This document shows, piece after piece, positions 20,168 to 29,714 of a DNA stretch of 64,000 nucleotides. The notes below the pieces were generated by a model, which searched no databases, had not been told where the DNA came from, and was given only the letters and a program-made list of their open reading frames with translations. A program made the position numbers and the translations under genes. Positions within the stretch are counted from its first letter, which is position 1; each line of letters starts with the position of its first letter. The stretch is from Buchnera aphidicola (Takecallis arundicolens) (GTDB lineage: Bacteria; Pseudomonadota; Gammaproteobacteria; Enterobacterales; Enterobacteriaceae), in contig NZ_OZ060369.1 of assembly GCF_964058945.1 (NCBI RefSeq), forward strand, positions 248,001 through 312,000, read 5' to 3'.

Positions 20168-21103
20168 ATGGATAGTCAACATATTTTAAGTATAAAAATT
20201 ACGAATGATATAAATCACCAACGAATCGATAATTTTATACGTAAAAAATTTCAAAAAATTACAAAAAATACATTATATAAAATGTTAAGAACAGGATATA
20301 TTAAAATTAACTCAAAAAAAATTAAACCATATTATAAAATACAAACAGGAGATATCGTTTCATACACAAAAAAATTGGAATTAAAAAAAAATAAAAACCT
20401 TATTTTAAACAACATTATAAAAAAAAAATTTTATTCTTACATTTTATTTGAAGATCGAGATTTATTAATTATTAATAAACCTACTGGAATTGCAGTACAT
20501 GGTGGCAGTGGTGTAAAATTTGGAATTATAGAAATATTTAGATCACTAAAAGAAAATTATCGAATTTTAGAACTAATACACCGTATCGATCGTAATACTT
20601 CTGGAATATTAATGTTATCAAAAAAAAAATCTGTTTTAAAAAATATACATCAGCAATTTCAAGAAAAAAAAGTTTATAAAAGTTATACTGCTATAGTACA
20701 TGGCGTTTTAAAAATAAATAAACAACATATTTCTATACCACTATCTAAAAAAAAGTTACAAAATGGTCAAAAAATTATTACAACAGATCCATTTGGAAAA
20801 GAAGCATTAAGTATTTTTAAAATAAAAAAACGGTTTGATAAAAATACATTAGTAGAAATTATACCAAAAACTGGACGAACACATCAAATCCGTGTACATG
20901 CTGCATATATTGGACACCCAATTGTCTTTGATAATATTTATGGAAACAATTTACTAGATCGTAAAATTAACTTTAAAAAAAAAAATAAAAAAATTTTATT
21001 ACATGCTTCTAAAATTACATTTCACCATCCAAGAAACTATAAAAAATATTATATTTACGCTCCAATAGCAAATCGATTTATAGAATTTTTTCAAAATAGA
21101 TAA
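20168..21103 (+). CDS. rluC: 23S rRNA pseudouridine synthase RluC
   Basis: Makes pseudouridines 955, 2504 and 2580 in 23S rRNA (E. coli numbering). An N-terminal S4 domain (RIDNFIRKKF to GYIKINSKK, about residues 17-60) precedes the catalytic domain with IINKPTGIAVHGG and the catalytic aspartate in LIHRIDRNTSGILML. TGRTHQIRVHA is also conserved. Length 311 aa (E. coli 319). It keeps its S4 domain, unlike the rluD paralogue in this window. rpmF follows 38 bp downstream as in E. coli, but yceF and yceD are gone. Confidence 0.95.
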   Translation: MDSQHILSIKITNDINHQRIDNFIRKKFQKITKNTLYKMLRTGYIKINSKKIKPYYKIQTGDIVSYTKKLELKKNKNLILNNIIKKKFYSYILFEDRDLLIINKPTGIAVHGGSGVKFGIIEIFRSLKENYRILELIHRIDRNTSGILMLSKKKSVLKNIHQQFQEKKVYKSYTAIVHGVLKINKQHISIPLSKKKLQNGQKIITTDPFGKEALSIFKIKKRFDKNTLVEIIPKTGRTHQIRVHAAYIGHPIVFDNIYGNNLLDRKINFKKKNKKILLHASKITFHHPRNYKKYYIYAPIANRFIEFFQNR

Positions 21104-21141
21104 AATAATAAAAAAATATACTTTATATAGGAAATGTAAAT

Positions 21142-21324
21142 ATGGCAGTGCAAAAAAGTAAACCAACTCGTTCAAAAAGAGGCATGAGAAGATCTCATGA
21201 TAAACTATGTATGCCCACTTTATCACAAGATAAATTTAGTAAAGAAATTCATATACGTCACTGCATGACAAAAAAATTTTTTTATCAAGGTAAATCTATT
21301 TTTAAAAAAAATAATACTAATTAA
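21142..21324 (+). CDS. rpmF: 50S ribosomal protein L32
   Basis: Small basic ribosomal protein. The start [20 protein letters not shown] is essentially that of enterobacterial L32. Length 60 aa against 57. It precedes fabD, with plsX and fabH (present in E. coli) missing between them. Confidence 0.97.
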   Translation: MAVQKSKPTRSKRGMRRSHDKLCMPTLSQDKFSKEIHIRHCMTKKFFYQGKSIFKKNNTN

Positions 21325-21339
21325 TATATTTTAAAAAAC

Positions 21340-21374
21340 TTTAACATAAATAAAAACAATTTATTTATGTTAAA
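21340..21374. terminator. 15-bp perfect hairpin between rpmF and fabD
   Basis: TTTAACATAAATAAA and its exact complement TTTATTTATGTTAAA flank a 5-base loop AACAA. It lies 16 bp after the rpmF stop and about 67 bp before fabD. The right arm is not followed by a clear U run, so it may be a processing or attenuation structure instead of a simple terminator. Confidence 0.55.
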
Positions 21375-21428
21375 CATTATATTGCACAAAATAAAAAATA
21401 TATACTAATAAAACTTTTGTTGATAGAT

Positions 21429-21434
21429 AAAGGA
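21429..21434 (+). promoter_or_regulatory. Ribosome binding site deciding the fabD start
   Basis: AAAGGA six bases before the ATG at 21441. It supports that start over in-frame TTG codons at 21417 and 21420. Confidence 0.65.
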
Positions 21435-21440
21435 TATAAT

Positions 21441-22385
21441 ATGATTTTCAAAATAGCAATGATTTTTCCTGGACAGGGAAAACAAAATATACACCGAATA
21501 TTATGTCTAAATAATCAAGATAGTATTATTAAAAAAACTTTTGAAGAAGCTTCAGAACACTTACACTATAATATCTGGAAAGCAATTCAAAAAAAAACAT
21601 ATATAACCAAACAAGATATACATATTCAACCAATAATATTAACTACTTCGGTAGCTATTTATCGATTTTGGAAAAAGATAGGAGGAATAAATCCTGTAAT
21701 TTCTTCTGGACATAGTTTAGGAGAATATTCTGCGTTAGTATGTAGTGATGCAATTACATTTTTAGACGGATTAAAAATAGTAAAAAAAAGAGAAATTATA
21801 ATGAAAAAACAAATGAAAGGATTAGAAACACAAATGCAAGCTATTATTGGATTAGAAAAAAAAATAATACTAAAAATATGTAAACAAAATTCATGTAAAA
21901 AAAGTGTTAACATTGCAAATATTAATTCTAAAAATCAAATTGTTATTTCAGGATATAAACAATCTGTACAAAAAACAAGCATAATATGTCAAAACATGGG
22001 TGCAAAAACTATCATATTACCAATTAATATAGCTGCCCATTGTAATATTATGAAAAAAATTAAACGAAAATTTACGAAACAAATAAAAAAAATAAATATT
22101 CAAAAAACTAAATATCCAGTTATCAATAGTATCTCAGTTAAACAACAAATTTCTAAACATACTATTCGTAAATCATTAGTAAAACAATTATTTCAACCCG
22201 TACAATGGGAAAAAACAATGAATGTAATAAATTCAATGTCAAATATCATATTAGAAATGGGAACGAATAATATTTTAACAAATTTACACAAAAAAAATTA
22301 TGTCAATATAATACCGATGAATACTATTCAAAATATTAATCAAACATTAAATTTATTACATAAAACTAATCATGCAAAAAAATAA
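21441..22385 (+). CDS. fabD: Malonyl-CoA--ACP transacylase
   Basis: Transfers malonyl from CoA to acyl-carrier protein for fatty-acid elongation. The signatures are IFPGQGKQ at the N terminus, the nucleophile serine in SSGHSLGEYSALV (about residue 92), and the catalytic histidine in AAHCNIM. Length 314 aa (E. coli 309). Its 3' end overlaps fabG by 14 bp, so translation is likely coupled. Confidence 0.95.
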   Translation: MIFKIAMIFPGQGKQNIHRILCLNNQDSIIKKTFEEASEHLHYNIWKAIQKKTYITKQDIHIQPIILTTSVAIYRFWKKIGGINPVISSGHSLGEYSALVCSDAITFLDGLKIVKKREIIMKKQMKGLETQMQAIIGLEKKIILKICKQNSCKKSVNIANINSKNQIVISGYKQSVQKTSIICQNMGAKTIILPINIAAHCNIMKKIKRKFTKQIKKINIQKTKYPVINSISVKQQISKHTIRKSLVKQLFQPVQWEKTMNVINSMSNIILEMGTNNILTNLHKKNYVNIIPMNTIQNINQTLNLLHKTNHAKK

Positions 22386-23106
22386 AAAAATTGCTTTAAT
22401 TACTGGAGCAAGTCGGGGTATTGGAAAAGAAATTGCAAAAACTCTATCTAAAAATAAGATTTTTGTTATTGGTAGTTCTAAAAATATAAATGGTAAAAAT
22501 ATTATAGATAAACAATTAAAACATAATGGATTTGGTATAATTTTAGACCTAAATAATCTAGAACAAGTATCACATTGTATACAAAATATATATAACCAAT
22601 TTAAAAAAATTGATATCTTAATTCATAATGCTGCAGCTAAAAATGATAAATTATTAATTAATATGCACTTATGTGATTGGAATAACACTTTTAAAGTTAA
22701 TTTAACAGCTATATTTCTTATTACAAAAATAATTGTAAGAAATATGATAAAACAAAAATATGGTAGAGTTATTATAATAAGTTCAGTTTCTGGATATACT
22801 GGAAACATTGGACAAATAAACTATTCAGCATCAAAATCTGGAATAATTGGATTCAATAAAACACTCGCTTTAGAAGTTGCTTCTAAAGGTATTACATCAA
22901 ATGTTATTGCACCAGGTTTTATAGATATAGGAATGACTAAAACAATGACAGAACGTCAAAAAATAAAGTGCTTATCCAAAATTCCAATGAAAAAATTTGG
23001 TTCCGCAAAAGATATTGCTGCTATAGTATTATTTTTAACATCAAAATACTCATCATATATTACCGGACAAACTATTCATGTAAATGGCGGAATATATATG
23101 AATTAA
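22372..23106 (+). CDS. fabG: 3-oxoacyl-ACP reductase
   Basis: NADPH-dependent reductase of the fatty-acid cycle, short-chain dehydrogenase family. Cofactor motif TGASRGIG lies at residues 10-17, catalytic serine in ISSVSGYTGN, and YxxxK as NYSASKSG. The usual NNAG segment reads HNAAAKND. Length 244 aa equals E. coli FabG. It overlaps fabD and is followed by acpP. Confidence 0.97.
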   Translation: MQKNKKIALITGASRGIGKEIAKTLSKNKIFVIGSSKNINGKNIIDKQLKHNGFGIILDLNNLEQVSHCIQNIYNQFKKIDILIHNAAAKNDKLLINMHLCDWNNTFKVNLTAIFLITKIIVRNMIKQKYGRVIIISSVSGYTGNIGQINYSASKSGIIGFNKTLALEVASKGITSNVIAPGFIDIGMTKTMTERQKIKCLSKIPMKKFGSAKDIAAIVLFLTSKYSSYITGQTIHVNGGIYMN

Positions 23107-23178
23107 ATTTATAACATACATATTCAAAATTTCAATGATTGTATATAATAAATATATTTACTGATAAAAAAAAATATT

Positions 23179-23412
23179 ATGAAAAAAATTAAATATGAAA
23201 TAAAGAAAATTATTTCTAATATTATGAATATTAAAATAGAAAAAATAAATGAAAAAACTAACTTATTTGAAGAGTTAAAAGTTGATTCTTTAGATATGAT
23301 TGAAATTACTATGGCTATAGAAGAAAAATTTGAAATTGAAATACCAGATTCAGATCTTGAAAATCTTTATACAATTGACCTTATTGTACAATATCTTCAA
23401 AAAAATAAATAG
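23179..23412 (+). CDS. acpP: Acyl carrier protein
   Basis: Carries growing acyl chains on 4'-phosphopantetheine. The attachment serine is in VDSLDMIEITMAIEE (about residue 37). Length 77 aa against 78. It is followed 15 bp downstream by tmk; fabF, pabC and mltG, which stand here in E. coli, are absent. Confidence 0.97.
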   Translation: MKKIKYEIKKIISNIMNIKIEKINEKTNLFEELKVDSLDMIEITMAIEEKFEIEIPDSDLENLYTIDLIVQYLQKNK

Positions 23413-23427
23413 AATTTCATCAATTCA

Positions 23428-24093
23428 ATGAAAAATATTATTTATAATAAAAGTAAATTTATTATTTTAGAAGGACTTGATGGATCAGGTAAAACGCATG
23501 CTTGTCAATTAATTAAAAAAATTTTAGAAAAATACAAAATTCCACATATTGTAATTCGTGAACCTGGGGGTACACCTTTAGCAGAAAAAATTAGGAATCT
23601 TATAAAAAATTTTTACACATATGAAATAATTAACCAAAAAACAATCCTTTTACTTGTTTATGCCTCCCGTATGCAATTAATTCAAAATATAATTGCACCA
23701 GCATTGAAAAATAATATTTGGGTAATATCAGATCGGTATGAATTATCTTCATTTGCATATCAAGGTGGTGGTTTTAAAATTAAAAAAGAATTAATCATAT
23801 TTTTAAAAAAAATCATTGTTAAATCTTATTTACCAGATTTAACTATATATTTAGATATTATACCAAAATATGCATTACATCGCATGATAAAAAGAGGAAA
23901 ATTAGATACAATTGAAAATAATAACATTAATTTTTTTCAAAGAACTCGGAATACTTATTTACATTTAATTTCTAAAAATAAAAATAGCTTAACTATTAAT
24001 GCTAATCTAAAAATAGATATTGTACACCAAGATATAAAAAATAAATTAAAAAAATGGTTAAGAACATGCAAAATATATGGTACCCGTGGTTAA
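23428..24093 (+). CDS. tmk: Thymidylate kinase
   Basis: Phosphorylates dTMP to dTDP. The P-loop is EGLDGSGKTHA (E. coli EGLEGAGKTTA), followed by the DRX motif region VISDRYELSSFAYQGGG and LDIIPKYALHRM. Length 221 aa (E. coli 213). Its 3' end overlaps holB by 28 bp. Confidence 0.95.
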   Translation: MKNIIYNKSKFIILEGLDGSGKTHACQLIKKILEKYKIPHIVIREPGGTPLAEKIRNLIKNFYTYEIINQKTILLLVYASRMQLIQNIIAPALKNNIWVISDRYELSSFAYQGGGFKIKKELIIFLKKIIVKSYLPDLTIYLDIIPKYALHRMIKRGKLDTIENNNINFFQRTRNTYLHLISKNKNSLTINANLKIDIVHQDIKNKLKKWLRTCKIYGTRG

Positions 24094-25052
24094 ACTTAAC
24101 TTATAAAAATATTATTACAAATTATCAAAATAAAAAATTACATCATACAATATTAATAGAATCATATAATATTCAAAATACATATAAAATAATATGGGCT
24201 GTAATTAGATGGATATTTTGTAATAAAAAAAATGGAAAAAAAAGTTGCGGAAAATGTACAGGATGTATCCTAATTAAAACAAAAAATCATCCTGATTTTT
24301 ACATTTTACACTCTAAAAATACAAACCAAATATTTGAAATTAACAAAATTCGTAATATTATTAAAATTATAAAAAATACTGCACAACAAAGTCATGATAA
24401 AATTTTATGGATTCCAAATTATACATCATTAACAATATTTAGTATTAATGCATTATTAAAAATTATAGAAGAACCACCTAAAAATACTTTTTTTTTTATT
24501 GGTAATATATTATATAACAAAATACACTGTACATTCAAAAGTAGATGTGTATTTTACCAAATATTTACACCAAATGAAAACATCGGATTATCTTGGCTAA
24601 AAGAAAATACTACAATAAAAAAAAAAAATTGTTTAATTGCATTACGTATTAATAATTATGACCCTGAATTAGCAAAAAATTTCATACAAAAAAAAAATTG
24701 GATTGAAAGAATACATTTCTATGAAGATATTACTGATGCAATTAATAAAAATAATTTTTTAATGCTCTTACCAAAATTAAACACCACTGATGTATTAAAT
24801 AAAATTTATTGGATAATATTATTATTGTGGGACAGTTTAAAGTTAAAAACAAATATTTTTACGTACTTCATTAATACAGATCAAATATATTTAATTCAAA
24901 ATATATCAAAAAAATATTCATATATTACATTAAATAATATATTATATTCGTGGATACAATGCCGATATCAATTAATAACCATTGATAATATAAATTATGA
25001 ATTGTTAATTTTACAACAATTATTAAAATGGCAAATTTTAAAGAAAAGATAA
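24066..25052 (+). CDS. holB: DNA polymerase III subunit delta'
   Basis: Clamp-loader subunit. Starting at the ATG at 24066, MQNIWYPWLNLTYKNI matches E. coli MRWYPWLRPDFEKL. The zinc module is visible as KSCGKCTGCILIKTKNHPDFY, and NALLKIIEEPPKNTFFF corresponds to the conserved sensor region. Length 328 aa (E. coli 334). As in E. coli it sits between tmk and ycfH. Confidence 0.92.
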   Translation: MQNIWYPWLNLTYKNIITNYQNKKLHHTILIESYNIQNTYKIIWAVIRWIFCNKKNGKKSCGKCTGCILIKTKNHPDFYILHSKNTNQIFEINKIRNIIKIIKNTAQQSHDKILWIPNYTSLTIFSINALLKIIEEPPKNTFFFIGNILYNKIHCTFKSRCVFYQIFTPNENIGLSWLKENTTIKKKNCLIALRINNYDPELAKNFIQKKNWIERIHFYEDITDAINKNNFLMLLPKLNTTDVLNKIYWIILLLWDSLKLKTNIFTYFINTDQIYLIQNISKKYSYITLNNILYSWIQCRYQLITIDNINYELLILQQLLKWQILKKR

Positions 25053-25070
25053 TCACTTAAGAGAATATAT

Positions 25071-25853
25071 ATGGATTTAATTGATTCACACTGTCACTTA
25101 AACACGATTGTATCAAAATATCATCATAATATTCAAGATATATTAAAACAAGCATATGATAATTCTGTAAAAATAATTTTAAATGTTGCTATATCTATTA
25201 ATGATTACAAAAACTCTTATAAAAATTTCAAAAACAAAAAAAATATTTTACATAGTTGTGGTATTCATCCTTTACATAAAAGTATTAATGAAAAAAATAA
25301 TATAAATATATTAGAAAATATTATTTCTAATAATAATAACATCATTGCATTAGGTGAAACTGGTCTTGATTTTCATTATGAAAATACTACAAAAAATATT
25401 CAAATAGATTCATTTAAAAAACATATTTATTTAAGTATAAAATATAATATACCGATAATTATACATACGCGAAATGCACAACAAGAAACAATAAATATTT
25501 TATCTTCGCAAGAATCATTATCTTGTACTGGTGTTATACATTCTTTTACAGGCGATAAAGATATGGCAAGAAAACTTTTGGATTTAGGATTTTATATTTC
25601 CTTTTCTGGAATTATAACATTTAAAAATGCATTACATGTAAAAGAAATAGTAAAATTTATTCCAAAAAATCGATTACTCATTGAAACTGATGCACCTTAT
25701 TTAACACCAGAACCATATCGAGGTAAATATAATCAACCAGCAAACTTATTACATATTGCACAATATGTTTCTGCATTAAAAAATATTACTGTTATAGATA
25801 TATCAAGAATTATTAAAAAAAATTTTTATTCATTATTTCATATATCTAAATAA
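25071..25853 (+). CDS. ycfH: TatD-family metal-dependent hydrolase YcfH
   Basis: Putative DNase or hydrolase with a metal-dependent TIM barrel. Metal ligands are visible in LIDSHCHLN, ALGETGLDFHYE, IIIHTRNA, GVIHSFTGD and LIETDAPYLTPEPYRG. Length 260 aa (E. coli 265). Cellular role is not established with certainty. It follows holB by 18 bp and precedes ptsG as in E. coli. Confidence 0.94.
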   Translation: MDLIDSHCHLNTIVSKYHHNIQDILKQAYDNSVKIILNVAISINDYKNSYKNFKNKKNILHSCGIHPLHKSINEKNNINILENIISNNNNIIALGETGLDFHYENTTKNIQIDSFKKHIYLSIKYNIPIIIHTRNAQQETINILSSQESLSCTGVIHSFTGDKDMARKLLDLGFYISFSGIITFKNALHVKEIVKFIPKNRLLIETDAPYLTPEPYRGKYNQPANLLHIAQYVSALKNITVIDISRIIKKNFYSLFHISK

Positions 25854-25898
25854 TATAATAATAAATTTAAATAAAAATATATTTAGGAAATATTATAT

Positions 25899-27329
25899 AT
25901 GTTAAAAAATCTATTTTCAAATTTACAAAAATTAGGTAAATCTTTAATGTTACCAGTTTCAGTATTACCAATAGCAGGTATTTTATTAGGAGTAGGATCA
26001 GCAAATTTTACGATTATATCTCCAATAGCATCACATATTATGGCAGCAGCAGGAGGTGCCGTATTTAAAAATATACCATTAATTTTCTCTATAGGTATTG
26101 CATTAGGTTTCACAAATAATGACGGCGTAGCTGCATTAGCAGCAGTAGTTTGTCATGAAATTATGACTCAAACAACATCTATTATGATCCCAATTGTTTT
26201 AAAAAGTAATGTGCTTTGTACAAATAACCAACATTTTTGTGATATTGGTGTTTTAGGAGGTATTATCTCCGGAACAATTACAGCATATTTATTTAATCAG
26301 TTCTCAAGAATTGAATTACCAGAATATTTAGGTTTTTTTGCTGGTAAACGTTTTATTCCTATGATTGCAGGATTATGTGCAATATTATTTGGTTGTATAT
26401 TATCGCTAATATGGCCACCAATTAGTAAAGTTATTCAAGCATTTTCACAATGGGCAGCTTATCAAAATCCTATGCTTGCATTTGGTATCTATGGTTTTGT
26501 AGAACGTATGTTAGTACCATTTGGGTTACACCATATTTGGAATGTCCCGTTTCAAATGCAAATAGGAGAATATAAAAATTCTCTAGGACAAATTTTTCAT
26601 GGTGATATTGCAAGATACATGGCTGGAGATCGTACTGCAGGAAAATTAGCAGGAGGATTTTTATTTAAAATGTATGGATTACCGGGAGCAGCTTGTGCTA
26701 TCTGGCGATGTGCACATAAAAAATACCGCTCTAAAGTTGGTGGTTTAATGATTTCTGCAGCATTAACAGCATTTTTAACTGGAATTACAGAACCCATTGA
26801 ATTTTCATTTTTATTAACTGCACCGATATTATATTTTATACATGCAATTTTAGCAGGTCTTGCGTTTCCTATATGTATTTTATTTGGTATGAACGCAGGG
26901 ACAAGTTTTTCTCATGGATTAATTGATTTTATAATATTAAGCGCACAAGGAAAATCTATATGGTTATTTCCAGTGGTTGGTGTTGCATATGGTTGTATTT
27001 ACTATATCATATTTTACACATTAATAAAATATTTCAATTTTATCACTCCAGGAAGAGAAAACTTTAGGGATAATATCATTATTCAACAACCAAAAAAATT
27101 AGCACCATTATTAATTCAGGCGCTAGGAGGAATAAATAATATTCAACATTTAGATGCTTGTATTACACGAATTAGAATTACTGTTTATAATGTTAATTTA
27201 GTTAATCAAATTCAAATAAAAAAACTTGGTGCATCTGGAATAGTAATTTCCGGACTCGGAATACAAATTATTTTTGGTACTAAATCAGATAATATCAAAA
27301 GCGCAATGGATGATTATATGAAAAAATAA
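25899..27329 (+). CDS. ptsG: PTS glucose-specific EIICB component
   Basis: Inner-membrane glucose permease that phosphorylates its substrate during uptake. The EIIC domain (about residues 1-380) has the amphipathic start [20 protein letters not shown] and [11 protein letters not shown]. The EIIB domain follows, with the phosphorylated cysteine in LDACITRIR (about residue 421). Length 476 aa (E. coli 477). No fhuE or hinT follows, unlike E. coli. Confidence 0.97.
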   Translation: MLKNLFSNLQKLGKSLMLPVSVLPIAGILLGVGSANFTIISPIASHIMAAAGGAVFKNIPLIFSIGIALGFTNNDGVAALAAVVCHEIMTQTTSIMIPIVLKSNVLCTNNQHFCDIGVLGGIISGTITAYLFNQFSRIELPEYLGFFAGKRFIPMIAGLCAILFGCILSLIWPPISKVIQAFSQWAAYQNPMLAFGIYGFVERMLVPFGLHHIWNVPFQMQIGEYKNSLGQIFHGDIARYMAGDRTAGKLAGGFLFKMYGLPGAACAIWRCAHKKYRSKVGGLMISAALTAFLTGITEPIEFSFLLTAPILYFIHAILAGLAFPICILFGMNAGTSFSHGLIDFIILSAQGKSIWLFPVVGVAYGCIYYIIFYTLIKYFNFITPGRENFRDNIIIQQPKKLAPLLIQALGGINNIQHLDACITRIRITVYNVNLVNQIQIKKLGASGIVISGLGIQIIFGTKSDNIKSAMDDYMKK

Positions 27330-27353
27330 AATAAAAAATATACATCTTAATAA

Positions 27354-27387
27354 CTACTATTATGATGTAATACATGCATAATAGTAG
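27354..27387. terminator. Hairpin downstream of ptsG
   Basis: CTACTATTATG and CATAATAGTAG form an 11-bp stem around a 12-base loop, 25 bp after the ptsG stop. It lies between ptsG and the oppositely oriented end of the ompF remnant. A stem with nearly the same arm sequence occurs at 46022-46058. Confidence 0.5.
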
Positions 27388-27409
27388 GAAAAACAAAATA
27401 TTACGTATT

Positions 27410-28086
27410 TTAAAATTTGAGAGTCATACCACCTTCTAAAACATTATTTACTGTTAATAAGTACACAGTATAATGTTTACAATTTCGAAATTATTTTCAA
27501 GTATAAAATTATATTTTATTATAATACGATTTTACTGCTGTATTACATGTATTAAATATACTTATTATCTTTTTTAGATAAATCATCATGTTTTGATAAA
27601 CATAATTCATTTAACAAACATGATTCATAAATACATGCATACTAAATAATACTGGCAGTAAAATTTAGCTTAAAATGATATTCCGATAATAATTCAAGTG
27701 CTTTACATTATAATGCATTTCATATTCTAACTGAAAAATCGATTTATTTTTACATTTATAAAAACTAGATTTATATTATTAAGAATATCTATTAGTTTAT
27801 TAAGTTTAAACTTATCATATTCAACATGATATCCTATAGTAAAATAATTAAAAATATGGAAATTACAGTTTATACCAAATATTATCAAATTTAATAAATT
27901 ATTACAATGCCTATTTTTAATATTATTACTTTGGAAAGTATATAACATATTTTTTTTATTTATAAAAGTATTCAGTTGAATACGCGTTTTATTATTTGTG
28001 TAAATTATTAATCCACTTACTACATTAATTGATAATAACATTAAAAAAATGATTATCATAAAATTTTTTATATTTATCATATCCAT
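27410..28086 (-). pseudogene. ompF: Decayed outer-membrane porin gene (ompF-like)
   Basis: An open frame on the minus strand, best started at the ATG at 28086, encodes about 119 residues: a signal-like hydrophobic segment, then LIIYTNNKTRIQLNTFIN (compare the mature start of OmpF, AEIYNKDGNKVDLYGK), then GYHVEYDKF (OmpF GYGQWEYNF). It ends at 27727, but porin-like pieces continue in shifted frames: LEYEMHYNV, KHDDLSKKDNKYI (about 27552-27593), NTAVKSYYNK (27516-27545), and finally VLEGGMTLKF followed by a stop at 27410. That last piece resembles the terminal beta strand of a porin with its C-terminal phenylalanine. In E. coli ompF lies immediately downstream of asnS on the same strand, exactly this position. 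The matches are by eye and individually weak. Confidence 0.62.
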
Positions 28087-28204
28087 AATCTCATATATAT
28101 ATATTAAAAAATATTTATTAAGATATTTATTTTTAATATTATTATAATAAAAAAATAATATAAGGATATTATATATCAAAATAAAGTATTTGAATAGTAA
28201 ATTT

Positions 28205-29605
28205 TTAGCATAATGCATGATTGACAGTACGCGGAAATGGAATTAAATCTTTAACATTTTGTACGCCAGTAATATATGATATTAATCTTTCAAAACCTAA
28301 CCCAAAACCAGCGTGAGGAACACTTCCATAACGACGTAAATCAATATACCAAGAATAATCTATTTTATTTAAATGTAATTCTAAAATTCGTTTTTCTAAT
28401 AATTTTTGACAATCTTCTCGTTCTGATCCTCCAATAATTTCTCCTACATTAGGAACTAAAAAATCCATTGCAGCAACAGTATTACAATCTTTATTTAATT
28501 TCATATAAAATGCTTTTAAATTTTTAGGATAATTTTTAATAAAAACCGGAGAATGAAAATAATTATTAACAAGGTATTTTTCATGTTCTGAAGATAAATC
28601 AGTACCATGAGTAATTTTATATCGAAATTTTTTTTTAGATTTCAGTAAAATTTTAATAGCATCTATATATTCAATTTGAATAATTGGAGAATGTAAAAAA
28701 TTTTCTAACCTATGAAAAATATTTTTATCAATGTTACTATAAATAAACTCTATATCTAAAATATTATTCTGTAAAATATATTGAATAACATATTTTATAA
28801 TATCATATGATAATTGTATTATATCTCCTAAATTACAAAATGATCTTTCAACTTCTAACATCCAAAATTCAGCTAAATGACGTGTAGTATTAGAATTTTC
28901 GGCTCTAAAAGTTGGTCCAAAAGTATATACTTTAGTCATAGCGCAAGCATAAGATTCTGCTGTTAATTGACCAGATACTGTTAAAAATGTTTCCTTACCA
29001 AAAAAATCTTTTTTTAAATATTTTGACTGATTTAATTTATTATCACATTGTTCATTTAATTCTGCAGATACTCGAAACATAGAACCTGCTCCTTCTGAAT
29101 CTAACGTCGTAATAATTGGTGTAGGAATCCAACAATAATGTTTACTTTGTAAAAAACGATGAATAGCGTTAAACATACCATTCCTAATTCTTGTAATTAC
29201 TCCTATAAAATTAGTACGAGGTCTAAGATGAGGTATTAATCTTAAATATTCATAAGTATGTTTTTTGGAAGAAATTGGATAATTATGTGGAGACTCTACT
29301 AATCCAATAATTTTAATTTTATGAACTTGAATTTCATATTTCTGATATTTACCAATTGAATATATAATCATACCTTCAATAGATATTGAACAACCATTTG
29401 TTAGTTTTAATACTTCGGACTTATAATTACATATATTTTTATTAATAATACCTTGTATAGTATGCGCACACGAACCATCATAAATATCAATAAATGAAAT
29501 ACCAGATTTTGAATGCCGACGATTACGAATCCAACCAGAAAGAGTAATATATTGATTAACTAAATTACAATTTCTATATATATCATGAACCAATATTTTT
29601 TTCAT
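28205..29605 (-). CDS. asnS: Asparagine--tRNA ligase
   Basis: Class II synthetase charging tRNA-Asn. The N-terminal OB fold contains VNQYITLSGWIRNRRHSKSG; the catalytic core shows FRAENSNTTRHLAEFWMLE (motif 2) and GFGLGFERLISYITG (motif 3). Length 466 aa equals E. coli. The ompF remnant lies downstream on the same strand. Confidence 0.97.
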   Translation of the reverse strand: MKKILVHDIYRNCNLVNQYITLSGWIRNRRHSKSGISFIDIYDGSCAHTIQGIINKNICNYKSEVLKLTNGCSISIEGMIIYSIGKYQKYEIQVHKIKIIGLVESPHNYPISSKKHTYEYLRLIPHLRPRTNFIGVITRIRNGMFNAIHRFLQSKHYCWIPTPIITTLDSEGAGSMFRVSAELNEQCDNKLNQSKYLKKDFFGKETFLTVSGQLTAESYACAMTKVYTFGPTFRAENSNTTRHLAEFWMLEVERSFCNLGDIIQLSYDIIKYVIQYILQNNILDIEFIYSNIDKNIFHRLENFLHSPIIQIEYIDAIKILLKSKKKFRYKITHGTDLSSEHEKYLVNNYFHSPVFIKNYPKNLKAFYMKLNKDCNTVAAMDFLVPNVGEIIGGSEREDCQKLLEKRILELHLNKIDYSWYIDLRRYGSVPHAGFGLGFERLISYITGVQNVKDLIPFPRTVNHALC

Positions 29606-29714
29606 ATTTTAATATACCTTATTATCTTGTAAAATAGAAAATATTATTTTTTTGATAAATCTTAAAAATAAATGTTATATATATGATATTAAAAATACAT
29701 GAAATTATATTAAA

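Noticed and set aside
27727-28218. Possible novel 163-residue membrane protein downstream of asnS
   Set aside because: The first 44 residues overlap the asnS end and are low-complexity; the rest fits an eroded porin at the ancestral ompF position, with further porin-like pieces downstream in other frames.
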